Source of the DNA: Solibacteraceae bacterium | GTDB lineage: Bacteria; Acidobacteriota; Terriglobia; Bryobacterales; Bryobacteraceae | Reading direction: 5' to 3' | DNA: 64,000 nt | NCBI GenBank assembly: GCA_021324015.1 | Contig: JAJPJX010000095.1 | Span: forward strand, 1-64,000 | Shown: one piece after another, positions 26,355 through 35,100 of the stretch | Position numbering within the stretch: the first letter of the stretch is position 1 | Layout of the letters: each line of letters opens with the position of its first letter | Notes under the pieces: generated by a model | Told to the model about the DNA's origin: nothing | What the model saw: only the letters and a program-made list of their open reading frames with translations | Database searches by the model: none | Position numbers and translations under genes: made by a program

Positions 26355-26651
26355 TTACGGGACGGGGTCCAGGCCGCCCTCGTGGAACGGATGGCACTTC
26401 GCCAACCGCTTGAGCCCCATCCAGACACCTTTCGCGACCCCGTGCTTCTCCACGGCCTCACGCATATACTGCGAGCAAGTCGGATAAAAACGGCAGGCGG
26501 AAGGCAACAGGGGAGAGACCACCAACTGGTAGATTCGCAGGGTCCCGGTTACAGCCCGTTGCAGCGCTCGAACAGCCGGGCTACTTCCCGCCGGAGCACG
26601 GGAAACGAGGCCTTCAGCACGGAGCGCCGGGGATTGATGACAATGGACCAC
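26355..26651 (-). CDS. yidD: Membrane protein insertion efficiency factor YidD
   Basis: Small protein with the YidD signature: [20 protein letters not shown], then [20 protein letters not shown] and GGLDPVP at the end. Helps YidC-dependent membrane insertion, sits at the inner membrane by an amphipathic helix. The recognisable domain is only about 70 residues. The first ATG (26651) lies 100 bases inside rnpA in another frame and gives 98 residues; no ATG, GTG or TTG is seen nearer to the conserved part, so either the long form or a CTG start (for example before QRAVTG) is used. Lies between rnpA and yidC, 49 bases before yidC. Confidence 0.9.
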   Translation of the reverse strand: MVHCHQSPALRAEGLVSRAPAGSSPAVRALQRAVTGTLRIYQLVVSPLLPSACRFYPTCSQYMREAVEKHGVAKGVWMGLKRLAKCHPFHEGGLDPVP

Positions 26652-26893
26652 CGCGGACTCAACGATTCGAATTCCAGGCGGACGGCTTCCCGGATCCGCC
26701 GCTTGATGCGATTGCGGACCACGGCCGTACCCAGGGCGCGGGGCAGGGTGAGCCCCACCCGGCTGCCGCTGCCTTCCGGTTCCCGGACGTGGAACGCCAC
26801 AAAGAAAGGCCCCGTGAATTTGGCGCCTTGCTGGTACACTCTACGGAAATCCGAGGATCGTAACAGACGAACACGTTTCGGAAAACCAGCGAT
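26549..26893 (-). CDS. rnpA: Ribonuclease P protein component, apparent non-canonical start
   Basis: Protein subunit of RNase P, which trims the 5' end of tRNA precursors. The core RNR motif is [16 protein letters not shown]. The conserved N-terminus [20 protein letters not shown] is fully present and lies upstream of the first GTG (26839), so that GTG would delete about 18 conserved residues. The frame is closed by a TGA at 26897-26899 directly after the rpmH stop. Between that TGA and the conserved residues no ATG, GTG or TTG exists. The best candidate is ATC at 26893, nine bases after a GAGAGG site, giving 114 residues, the normal length; a CTG at 26866 is an alternative. The 3' end overlaps yidD. 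Confidence 0.88.
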   Translation of the reverse strand: MAGFPKRVRLLRSSDFRRVYQQGAKFTGPFFVAFHVREPEGSGSRVGLTLPRALGTAVVRNRIKRRIREAVRLEFESLSPRWSIVINPRRSVLKASFPVLRREVARLFERCNGL

Positions 26894-26899
26894 AGATCA

Positions 26900-27049
26900 C
26901 TACCTCTCGGAGCTGACCGTCAGTTTCTTACGGCCCCGAGCGCGGCGGCGTGCCAGGACGGCTCGTCCATTCTTGGTTTGCATCCGTGACCGAAACCCGT
27001 GCGTCTTGGCGCGCCTGCGGTTATTGGGTTGAAAGGTGCGTTTCGGCAT
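26900..27049 (-). CDS. rpmH: 50S ribosomal protein L34
   Basis: 49 residues, small and very basic: [20 protein letters not shown] at the start, then [20 protein letters not shown]. This is the complete L34 pattern of the large ribosomal subunit. ATG 27049, TAG 26900-26902. First gene of the conserved rpmH-rnpA-yidD-yidC operon; its stop is followed at once by the in-frame TGA and then the rnpA coding region. A promoter with TTGCCC and TATACT lies just upstream. Confidence 0.96.
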   Translation of the reverse strand: MPKRTFQPNNRRRAKTHGFRSRMQTKNGRAVLARRRARGRKKLTVSSER

Positions 27050-27065
27050 TTTCGTTCAATCTACC

Positions 27066-27094
27066 AGTATAAAGCAGCCGGAGCGGAGGGGCAA
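27066..27094 (-). promoter_or_regulatory. Promoter of the rpmH operon
   Basis: On the minus strand: -35 TTGCCC at 27089-27094, a 17-base spacer, -10 TATACT at 27066-27071. The predicted start lies near 27059, leaving a leader of about 10 bases before rpmH. A perfect TTGACA also occurs farther upstream (near 27110-27115) but has no -10 at a normal distance. Confidence 0.6.
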
Positions 27095-27132
27095 CGGCGA
27101 GGCGCGACGTGTCAAAAATACACGCGTGTGCT

Positions 27133-27219
27133 TCAGCGCCCCACCGTGGGAGGAGACGAGAGCATGGAGAGGAGAAGGCTAAATACCACCAAAATGGCCA
27201 ACCCACCGGCAACCAGCAT
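27133..27219 (-). CDS. Possible 28-residue single-span membrane peptide
   Basis: A short frame upstream of rpmH: ATG 27219, TGA 27133-27135. It encodes MLVAGGLAILVVFSLLLSML plus a short polar tail SSPPTVGR. It is almost one membrane helix. An AAGGAG ribosome site ends ten bases before the ATG, which is a good match. It lies between the divergent larA-like gene and the rpmH promoter. There is no family I recognise, and with this size chance occurrence is quite possible. Confidence 0.35.
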   Translation of the reverse strand: MLVAGGLAILVVFSLLLSMLSSPPTVGR

Positions 27220-27309
27220 AGGTCCGAGACTCCTTCTTTCGCGAGGTAGTGCAATTTCGGGGCCGAACGTTTCAGCCGCGGCCTCCTTGCAGTGTGGTAC
27301 GTTGCCGGT

Positions 27310-28608
27310 ATGCGATTGGATTTGGCGTTCGGCAAAACCGGCCTGACCGTAGACCTGCCGGAGGGGTTCCAATATCGGATTCTGGAGGCGCGGTCGGCGA
27401 GGCCCCTGGGCGATCCCCAGGCTGCCATCGAAAGCGGCTTGGATCACCCTGTTGGCACGCCGCCAGTCACGGAACTGGCGCGCGGGAAGCGCAGCGCCGC
27501 CATTTCCGTTTGCGACATCACCCGGCCGGCTCCCAACCGCCAGGTCCTCCCTCCCCTGCTGCGCCGCCTGGAATCCGGCGGAATGCCGCGCGAAGGCATC
27601 ACCATCCTGATCGCCACGGGACTGCATCGCCCCGCCACCGAGGCCGAGATCCGCGAGATCTGCGGCGACTCGATTGCGGCCGCTTACCGGGTGGTGAATC
27701 ACAACGCCCGGCAACTGTCGGAGCACCGTCACCTGGGCGCCACCGCGTCCGGCACGCCGGTGTACGTGGACGAGCGCTTTGTCTCCGCCGATCTGCACAT
27801 CACTCTGGGCTTTATCGAGCCGCACCTCATGCTGGGGTATTCCGGCGGACGCAAGCTGATCGCCCCCGGGCTGGCGGCCCAGGAAACCATCAAGGTGTTG
27901 CACAGCCCCCGCTTCATGCGCGACCCGCGCGCGGTGGAAGGCTCCATCGAGGACAACCCGCTGCATCGCGAGCTGCTCGAAATTTCGCGCATGGCCCGGC
28001 ATGACTTTCTGCTGGACGTAGCTCTGGCCCGCAACCGCGCCATCGCCGGCGTGTTTGCCGGGAGCCCCCTGGAAGCCCACCGCCGCGGGGTGGAATTCGT
28101 GTCGCGGGTGATGTTGGAGACTCTGGAGGAGCCCGTGGACGCCGCCATCACGACTTCCGCCGGCTATCCCCTGGACCTGACGTTTTACCAAGCCGTTAAA
28201 GGCGTTACGGCCGCGTCGCACATCGTGAAACCGGGCGGTAAAATCCTGCTGCTGGCGGCCTGCGAGGAGGGTGCGGGCGCCCCGGAATTCCGCCGTATGC
28301 TGCTCGAAAACCCCTCCGGGAGGAAGTTCCTCGAGCATATCCGGCAGGTGCCGGAGGTGGTGGTGGACCAGTGGCAACTGGAGAAACTCGGGCTGGTCAC
28401 CGCCGCGAAGGACGTGCTCTTCTACGTGCCCGGCCTGCCGGCCGAATATCACGCCTCGTTGTGGGGAAAATCGTTTCCCACCGCAGCGGCGGCGATCCGC
28501 GCTCTGGCCGAATCGCTGCCGCCGCGAGCGACTGTGGCGGTGATTCCGGAAGGGCCTTACGTGCTGGCCAAGGCCAGTTCCGGCGACCGCGAAGCCGTAG
28601 GGGTATGA
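27310..28608 (+). CDS. LarA-like nickel-dependent racemase/epimerase (DUF2088 family)
   Basis: 432 residues. The LarA family interconverts 2-hydroxy acids using a pyridinium-3,5-bisthiocarboxylate nickel pincer cofactor. Cofactor and catalytic residues have counterparts: H106 in TGLHRP, H172 in IEPHLMLGYSGG and K182 in GRKLIAPG, plus the DITRP motif at 69-73. Lactate is only one of several known substrates of this family, so racemase specificity is open. The cofactor-making genes larB, larC and larE are not in the window. No ribosome site is obvious at ATG 27310. Two bases separate its end from convergent sodA. Confidence 0.85.
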   Translation: MRLDLAFGKTGLTVDLPEGFQYRILEARSARPLGDPQAAIESGLDHPVGTPPVTELARGKRSAAISVCDITRPAPNRQVLPPLLRRLESGGMPREGITILIATGLHRPATEAEIREICGDSIAAAYRVVNHNARQLSEHRHLGATASGTPVYVDERFVSADLHITLGFIEPHLMLGYSGGRKLIAPGLAAQETIKVLHSPRFMRDPRAVEGSIEDNPLHRELLEISRMARHDFLLDVALARNRAIAGVFAGSPLEAHRRGVEFVSRVMLETLEEPVDAAITTSAGYPLDLTFYQAVKGVTAASHIVKPGGKILLLAACEEGAGAPEFRRMLLENPSGRKFLEHIRQVPEVVVDQWQLEKLGLVTAAKDVLFYVPGLPAEYHASLWGKSFPTAAAAIRALAESLPPRATVAVIPEGPYVLAKASSGDREAVGV

Positions 28609-28609
28609 G

Positions 28610-29224
28610 TTACTTTCCCGCGTTGAAACGGTCTTCGATGGCTTTCCAGTTCACCACGTTCCACCAGGCCGCGATGTAGTCCGGCCGGCGGTTTTGATAT
28701 TTCAAATAGTAGGCGTGCTCCCACACGTCCAGGCCCATGACCGGGAACTTGCCTTCCATGATCGGACTGTCCTGGTTGGCCGTGCTGTAGATATCCAGCT
28801 TACCCGCGGCATCCTTCACCAGCCAGGCCCAGCCGGAGCCAAAGCGCGTGGCCGCCGCACCGTTGAATTTCTCCTTGAACGCGGCGAAGCCGCCGAAGGT
28901 AGCGTTGATGGCCTGGGCTAGGTTTCCGACCGGATCGCCGCCGCCCCCGGGCGTCATGATGCCCCAGAACATGGAATGATTGCTGTGGCCGCCCCCATTG
29001 TTTCGCACCGCGGTGCGGATGTTTTCCGGAACCGCCGCACAGTTGGTGGCCAGCAGTTGTTCCACGGTCAGACCGGCGAGGTTCGGGGCCGACTCCAGCG
29101 CCTTGTTCAGGTTGTTGACGTATGCGCCATGGTGTTTGCCGTGATGGATTTCCATGGTCATTTTGTCGATATGCGGCTCGAGCGCGTCAAAAGCGTAAGG
29201 CAATGGTGGCAGAGTAAATGGCAT
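28610..29224 (-). CDS. sodA: Superoxide dismutase, probably manganese type
   Basis: 204 residues; converts superoxide to oxygen and hydrogen peroxide. Metal ligands are H27 ([12 protein letters not shown]), H83 (NHSMFW), D166 and H170 ([20 protein letters not shown]). The Gln in [10 protein letters not shown] is at the position typical of manganese enzymes, where iron enzymes use a Gln elsewhere; metal use is therefore inferred as Mn. No signal peptide, so cytoplasmic. A strong AAAGGAG site precedes the ATG. It indicates oxygen exposure, notable next to the oxygen-sensitive pyruvate:ferredoxin oxidoreductase of the window. Confidence 0.95.
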   Translation of the reverse strand: MPFTLPPLPYAFDALEPHIDKMTMEIHHGKHHGAYVNNLNKALESAPNLAGLTVEQLLATNCAAVPENIRTAVRNNGGGHSNHSMFWGIMTPGGGGDPVGNLAQAINATFGGFAAFKEKFNGAAATRFGSGWAWLVKDAAGKLDIYSTANQDSPIMEGKFPVMGLDVWEHAYYLKYQNRRPDYIAAWWNVVNWKAIEDRFNAGK

Positions 29225-29253
29225 ACGAGTCTCCTTTCAAGTCTCCTCTGAGC

Positions 29254-29288
29254 AAAAACCGTCCGGGCGCCTGAGCGTCCGGCAACGG
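29254..29288 (-). terminator. Intrinsic terminator after gatA
   Basis: On the minus strand downstream of gatA an imperfect GC-rich hairpin (CCGT..CCGG..CGC paired with GCG.CCGG.ACGG) is followed directly by TTTTT (complement of 29254-29258). It would end the dciA-like/gatC/gatA transcript before sodA, whose ATG is 30 bases further on; a sodA promoter would have to overlap it. Confidence 0.6.
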
Positions 29289-29298
29289 TCCGAAACGG

Positions 29299-30744
29299 TC
29301 ACAGGCCGGCGGCCCCGCCGGCTTTCTCGAACGCGTCGGCGAGCCGGAACATGGTCGGCTCGTCGAAGTGCCGCGTCAGAATCTGCATGCCCACGGGCAA
29401 CCCCTCCGCGGTCTTGCCGCAGGGCACGCTCAGGCACGGGATGCCGGCCAGACTTCCCGTGATGGTGAAGATGTCGGACAGATACATCTCCATGGGATCG
29501 TCGATCTTTTCCCCCAGCTTAAAAGCCGGGAACGGGGAAACCGGCGCCACCAGCACGTGCACCTGCTCGAAGGCGCGGCTGAAATCCCGCGCGATCAACG
29601 CCCGCACCTTCTGCGCCTTCAGGTAGTAGGCGTCGTAATAGCCAGCGCTCAGCACGTAAGTCCCCAGCATGATGCGCCGCTTGCATTCCGCACCGAATCC
29701 TTCGCCGCGTGTGGCCCGGTACATCTCGCTTAGCGTATCGGCTCCAACGGCCCGGCGGGTGTACCGCACGCCATCATAGCGAGCCAGGTTGGAGCTGGCT
29801 TCAGCCGTGGCGATGATGTAATAGCAGGCTATGGCGTAGTCGGTCGCCGGCAGGCTGATTTCCCGCACCTCGCAGCCTTGCTTCTTGAGCACCTCCACGC
29901 CGCGGGCGATCAGGTCCCCCGTCTCGCTCGTCAAGTTTTTTAGATACTCCACAGGCAGGCCAAGCTTCAGGCCTTTTACCTGCCCGTCCAGGGCAGCCGT
30001 GTAATCCGGTACGGGTGCCTCGGCAGAGGTGGCATCCAGGGGGTCGCGCCCGGCAATTGCGCCCAACAAGACCGCCGCATCGTGCACCGTCCGGCCAAAC
30101 GGTCCGATGTGATCCAGCGAGCTGGCGAAAGCGGTGAGCCCGTAGCGCGAAACACGCCCATAGGTCGGCGTGACGCCCACCACGCCGCAAAAGGACGCCG
30201 GTTGGCGAATGGAACCCCCCGTATCCGAGCCCAGCGAAACCACGGCCGTGCCCTGCGCGACCACCGCCGCTGAGCCGCCGCTGGACCCTCCCGGCACGCG
30301 GTCCGGCGCGATGGGGTTGCGCACCGGCCCGAAGGCCGAATTCTCATTCGAAGACCCCATGGCGAACTCGTCGCAGTTGGTCTTGCCCAGCACCAGCCCG
30401 CCGGCTTCCTCCAGGCGCGTGACAGCGGTGGCGTCGTAGGGCGGCACGTAGTGCTCGAGCAGCCGTGAACCGCAGGTGGTGCGCACCCCCTTGGTGACAA
30501 TCACGTCCTTGATCGCCACGGGCACCCCGGCGAGCGGGCCGGGGTCCTCGCCGCGGGCGATCTTTTCGTCCACCCGGGCCGCGGCGGCCAGCGCGCGCGC
30601 GGGGCAGAGGTGCAGAAAGGCGTTGGTCTTAGGGTTCTCCGCCTCGGCGAAGCGCAGGGCTTCCCGCGCCAGTTCCGCGGCGCTGAACTCGCGCGCCCGC
30701 AAACCCTGCTGGACCCGTTCAATCGTGAAGGAAGCGATCTCCAT
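29299..30744 (-). CDS. gatA: Aspartyl/glutamyl-tRNA(Asn/Gln) amidotransferase subunit A
   Basis: 481 residues, the amidase subunit of GatCAB. It frees ammonia from glutamine for converting Glu-tRNA(Gln) or Asp-tRNA(Asn). The amidase-signature triad is exactly in place: K79 (VAIKDV), S154 (PGGSSGGSAA) and S178 (GSDTGGSIRQPASFCG). It lies five bases after gatC; gatB is not in the window. The presence of GatCAB suggests that Gln- and/or Asn-tRNA are made by transamidation. Confidence 0.97.
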   Translation of the reverse strand: MEIASFTIERVQQGLRAREFSAAELAREALRFAEAENPKTNAFLHLCPARALAAAARVDEKIARGEDPGPLAGVPVAIKDVIVTKGVRTTCGSRLLEHYVPPYDATAVTRLEEAGGLVLGKTNCDEFAMGSSNENSAFGPVRNPIAPDRVPGGSSGGSAAVVAQGTAVVSLGSDTGGSIRQPASFCGVVGVTPTYGRVSRYGLTAFASSLDHIGPFGRTVHDAAVLLGAIAGRDPLDATSAEAPVPDYTAALDGQVKGLKLGLPVEYLKNLTSETGDLIARGVEVLKKQGCEVREISLPATDYAIACYYIIATAEASSNLARYDGVRYTRRAVGADTLSEMYRATRGEGFGAECKRRIMLGTYVLSAGYYDAYYLKAQKVRALIARDFSRAFEQVHVLVAPVSPFPAFKLGEKIDDPMEMYLSDIFTITGSLAGIPCLSVPCGKTAEGLPVGMQILTRHFDEPTMFRLADAFEKAGGAAGL

Positions 30745-30749
30745 GGCTC

Positions 30750-31049
30750 TCAGCGTTCGATCACCTTGGGGACCTTGAAGTGGCCGGAGCCGGCTTGCGG
30801 AGCATTGGCCAGAGCGGTCTGCTGGCCTAGAGGCGGACGCTCACAATCGGGCCGCAGCGTGGCCGTCTCTCCGGCCTCGTAGAGCACCTGCGCCATGGGC
30901 TCCACGCCGGACGTATCCAGCTCCTTGAGCCGGTCCATGTGCGCCAGAATTTCGTCCAGTTCCGCCCGCATCCGCGCCACCTCGGACCCGGTCAGTTTTA
31001 GATTCGCGAGGTCCGCGACATAGCGCACCTCTTCTTCGCTGATCTTCAC
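30750..31049 (-). CDS. gatC: Aspartyl/glutamyl-tRNA(Asn/Gln) amidotransferase subunit C
   Basis: 99 residues. Small subunit that wraps around GatA and GatB and holds the complex together. The family pattern is visible: EEEVRYVADLANLKLTGSEV at the start, then LDEILAHMDRLKELDTSGVE and a C-terminal PQAGSGHFKVPKVIE. The start is GTG 31049, which overlaps the dciA-like stop by four bases (GTGA). Directly followed by gatA. Confidence 0.95.
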   Translation of the reverse strand: MKISEEEVRYVADLANLKLTGSEVARMRAELDEILAHMDRLKELDTSGVEPMAQVLYEAGETATLRPDCERPPLGQQTALANAPQAGSGHFKVPKVIER

Positions 31050-31450
31050 GCCTGTGCCCTTTTTCGAGCCCGTTTGTAAATGCTCCGCAGAACCGGATCG
31101 GCGATCTGATCCGCCTCGTCGGCAGCCAGCAGCGGGGCCTCCGCCTGCCGGGCGCGCCCGGGCGGCCGGCGCGCCGGCACCACCCGAAACTCGACCTCTT
31201 CGACCACGCCGCTGCCGATCTGCTTATCCAGGTTGCGCAGAATCTGCCCCGTCAACGCGAACAGTTGGCGCTGCCAGACGGCATCTTCCACTTCCACGAT
31301 GAGCCGGGTACGCACCATCCGGGCGGCCCGGGTGTGCGCCGCGATCTTTTTCCCCACCGCCGGCGGCCAGGCGGCACAGGCCACCTCTTCCGCGCTGATG
31401 GGATCGCCGGGGATGTGGAGTTTCCGGATGAGCCTGCTGGCGCGTTCCAT
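31046..31450 (-). CDS. DUF721/DciA-like protein
   Basis: 134 residues. The middle part, with AAWPPAVGKKIAAHTRAARM, TRLIVEVEDAVWQRQLFAL and ILRNLDKQIGSGVVEEVEFR, is the DUF721 (DciA) fold; DciA loads the replicative helicase in bacteria lacking DnaC or DnaI. The C-terminal 45 residues are basic and probably disordered. Start chosen at ATG 31450, nine bases after a GGGAG site; an ATG at 31477 sits in a likely -10 region (TACAAT). It is the first gene of an operon with gatC and gatA. Confidence 0.83.
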   Translation of the reverse strand: MERASRLIRKLHIPGDPISAEEVACAAWPPAVGKKIAAHTRAARMVRTRLIVEVEDAVWQRQLFALTGQILRNLDKQIGSGVVEEVEFRVVPARRPPGRARQAEAPLLAADEADQIADPVLRSIYKRARKRAQA

Positions 31451-31530
31451 GTTGCCGGGACTCCCGCATTGTATCATGCGCCCGCGAAGAGCCGGCGCCG
31501 CAGCCGCTCCGCCACGTGTAAGATGAAGAA

Positions 31531-32082
31531 ATGCTTATACTTGCGTCGCAGTCGCCGCGCCGCAGCGAGATTCTCCGGCAGGCCGGCATCCCCTTCCTGG
31601 CGCGCCCCGCGGACGTGGACGAGACACCCCTCGACGGGGAGGCGCCGGAAGTCTATGTCGTGCGCCTGGCGGAGGCTAAGGCGGTAGCCGTGCCGGCGGC
31701 TCCCGGCGAGGTCGTGCTGGGCGCCGACACAACCGTAACTATCGACGGCCAGACCCTCGTCAAGCCCGCTGACGCCGCCGACGCCACGCGCATGTTGGAA
31801 CTCCTCTCCGGACGGCGCCACCGGGTGATCACCGGCATCTGCCTCAAGTCCGCGCGCGCTCTGGTGCGCGACTGCGCCATCACCCAGGTCTGGTTCGCCC
31901 GCCTCTCCGCCGCTGAGATTCAGGAGTACGTCGCCAGCGGTGAGCCCATGGACAAAGCCGGCGGGTATGCCATCCAGGGACTCGCCTCCAAGTTCGTATC
32001 TCGCATCCACGGCTGCTACTGGAACGTGGTGGGGCTCCCCGTGGCGCTGGTCTACCGGCATTTACACAAGCTGGAGAGATAG
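31531..32082 (+). CDS. maf: Maf-family nucleotide pyrophosphatase
   Basis: 183 residues. Hydrolyses nucleoside triphosphates, often dTTP, UTP or modified nucleotides, to monophosphate and pyrophosphate. The family signature is complete: SQSPRRSEIL at 6-15, GADTTVTIDGQTLVKP near 65, GRRHRVITGI and EPMDKAGGYAIQG. The last motif with DKAGGY is the YhdE-like (dTTP/UTP) form. TAAGAT lies six bases before the ATG, with GAAGAA between them. Divergent from the dciA-like gene. Confidence 0.94.
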   Translation: MLILASQSPRRSEILRQAGIPFLARPADVDETPLDGEAPEVYVVRLAEAKAVAVPAAPGEVVLGADTTVTIDGQTLVKPADAADATRMLELLSGRRHRVITGICLKSARALVRDCAITQVWFARLSAAEIQEYVASGEPMDKAGGYAIQGLASKFVSRIHGCYWNVVGLPVALVYRHLHKLER

Positions 32083-32128
32083 CCAGAGCTTTCCCGGACT
32101 GCCCGGCAGTTGGTATACTCACTCCACT

Positions 32129-35100
32129 ATGTCCAGGCCGACACTTTTGAGGTTAGTCATTGGGATTGTTGTTTTGGCCCTTCCGATCGCCGCTCAGGTA
32201 AGTACCGGAGAGCTGAGCGGCTCGGTGGTGGATTCCTCCGGCGCGAGCATCGCCAATGCTAAGGTGGTCGCCACGAATGCCGCCACCGGCGTTTCGCGCG
32301 AAGCGTTCACGGACGCGGCCGGCAGCTACGTCCTCACCTTGCTGCCGCCCGGCACCTATAACCTGGCAGCCGAAGCCAGCGGCTTTCGCCGGGTGGTGCA
32401 AAACGGCATTCCCCTCCAAGTCAACCAGCGCGCGGAAGTGAACTTCAAGCTGGAAGTCGGGCAGGTCACCGAAACCGTCGAGGTGGCCGCCGCCCCGCCC
32501 CTGCTGGAGAGCGAATCTTCTTCGCTGGGCAGCGTCATTGCGGAGCAGTTTGTCGGGGAACTCCCCCTGAACGGCCGCAATTTCGTGCAATTGGCCATCC
32601 TCTCGCCCGGCGTGAACGGGACCGGTTACAGCACCTCCGGAACCATCATGAGCGGCACTCGCCCGGATGACCGCCGGCCCGGCACCGAGTTGTTCTCCAA
32701 CGGGAACCGGGAGGGCTCGAACGATTTCCTGTATGACGGCATCGATAACAACGACCGCCTGACGCTGTCTATCGTGCTGCGGCCGGGCGTGGACGCCATC
32801 AAGGAATTCAAGGTGCAGACTAACCTGTACAGCGCCGACCTGGGCCGCAACTCCGGCGCCGTGGTGGACGTGGTGACCAAGTCCGGCACCAACGACTTCC
32901 ACGGGAGCGCTTTCGAGTTCCTGCGCAATTCCGCCATGGACGCGCGCAGCTTTTTCAACGTCAAAGGAACGCCATTTCCGTCATTCCGCTACAACCAGTT
33001 CGGCGGCTCGTTCGGCGGGCCGGTGGTGCTGCCGGGCGTCTACAACGGCAAGAACCGCACCTTCTTTTTCGTGGACTACGAAGGCTACCGGCGCACTTCC
33101 CTGAGCACGCTGACCGTGACCGTGCCGACCGTTGCCATGCGCACGGGCGATTTCAGCGCCGCCAACCGCATCTTCGATCCGCTGACCACGCGGCCCAATC
33201 CCTCGGGATCGGGATTCCTCCGCGACCAGTTCCCCGGCAACATGATCCCCGCCTCGCGCTTCGATCCGGTGATGGCGAAACTGATCAACGCCTACCCGCT
33301 GCCGCAGAACAGCAACGCCTTCAACAATTACATCTCCAACCTGCGGCAACTCCAGAACTGGGACCAGGGCGACGTGCGGGTGGACCACCAGATCAACGCC
33401 GACAACACGTTTTTTGCGCGATGGTCCATCCAGCACACTGCCACCATCGTGCCCAACACCTTCCCGGCAGTGCAGATTCCCGGCATTCCCAATCCGGTTT
33501 CCATCGGCAACGAAGATTCCTTCGCCGGCACTTCTTTTTCGCCGGACCAGCACGCCGTGGCCGACTACGTGCACATCTTCTCGCCGCGCCTGATCAACGA
33601 CTTCCGCGTCGGCTTCAACCGCTTCCTGCTGGACTACACGGCGGAGGGCGCCGCGCCCGGGGCCAACCTGGGCAACGCGCTGGGAGTGGCGAACGCCAAT
33701 TCCGAGCCGCAGCAGACCGTGTTGCCTATCTTTTCGCCGGCCAATTATGCCGGTGCCGGTGACAGCCGGTCGCTGCCGATTTTCCGGCGTGAAAACACCT
33801 TCCAATATGTGGACAACGTGACCTACACCCGGGGCCAGCACACGCTGAAATTCGGAGGCGATATCACCCGGCGGCAGATCACCGAGTATCAGACCAACCG
33901 CGGCAACGGGCGGTTTAACTTCAGCCCGGCCTTCACCAACCTGCCGGGCGTCGGCTCCACCGGCGACAGCATGGCCAGTTTTCTGCTCGGCTATCCAACC
34001 CTCATCGAACAGGACTTCACCCTGGCCTGGGTGGGCATGCGGGGCATCGAGAGCGGCGTCTATTTCGCCGATGACTGGCGCCTGGGGCGCCGGCTGACGC
34101 TCAATCTGGGTTTCCGCTGGGACTATTACAGCCCGTATAGCGAAGTCGCCAACCGCTGGGCGAACTTCAACGCCGATACGGCCACCGTGCTGATCGCCGG
34201 CCGCAACGGTGTCGGTTCCACCGCCGGCGTGAACCGCGACCTGCACGATTTCGCGCCCCGCTTCGGCTTCGCGTACCGGTTGCTGGACCACACCGTCATC
34301 CGCGGCGGCTACGGCGTCTTCTACAACCCCAACGGCAACGGCGGCGCCAACCTGCGCCTGGAACGGCACATCCCCTTCGGACCGATCTACTCCATCAGCC
34401 CGGGCGATATCAACGTGGGCCCGCGCGTCAGCGACGGTTTTCCCGCCCCGCCCACGGTCAACTTCGCCTCCGCCGACAACCCCACCGGCAGCGTCATCGG
34501 CGTGTTTCCGAATTTCAAATCCGCCTACGCGCAGCAATACAACTTCACGCTGGAGCATGAGATCGCGCCCTGGCGCACCATCATCAAGCTGGCCTACGTA
34601 GGCAACCTCGGCCGCCGGTTGGGTACCACCTTCAATCTGAACCAGCCCGTGCCGGGTCCGACCGCGCTGAACACCCGGCGCCCGTTCTACGGCGCGCGCC
34701 CGAGCCTGGCGGACATCACGTATTCGGTTTCCGACGGCCTGAGCAACTACAACGCCATGCAATTGACCGTGGAGAAGCGCTTGAGCCACGGCCTCTCCAT
34801 GCTGCTGGGCTACACCTGGGCGCACGCCATCGACAATGTGGGCACGGATTTCGGCGGCGGCAGCGGCACGCCGCAGGATCCTCGCAACCGGAACGCGGAC
34901 CGCGGCAACTCCGCCTACGACATGCGCCACCGACTGACCATCAGCTACACCTACCAACTGCCGCTGCACCTCCATAACAGCGCCGCCCGGCTGGTGCTGG
35001 GCGAGTGGCAGGTGAACGGCATCACCACCGCGCAGACCGGCCTGCCCTTTACACCGCAGTTGCAGACTCCCACAACCAACTGCTGCGCCAGCCGCCCGGA

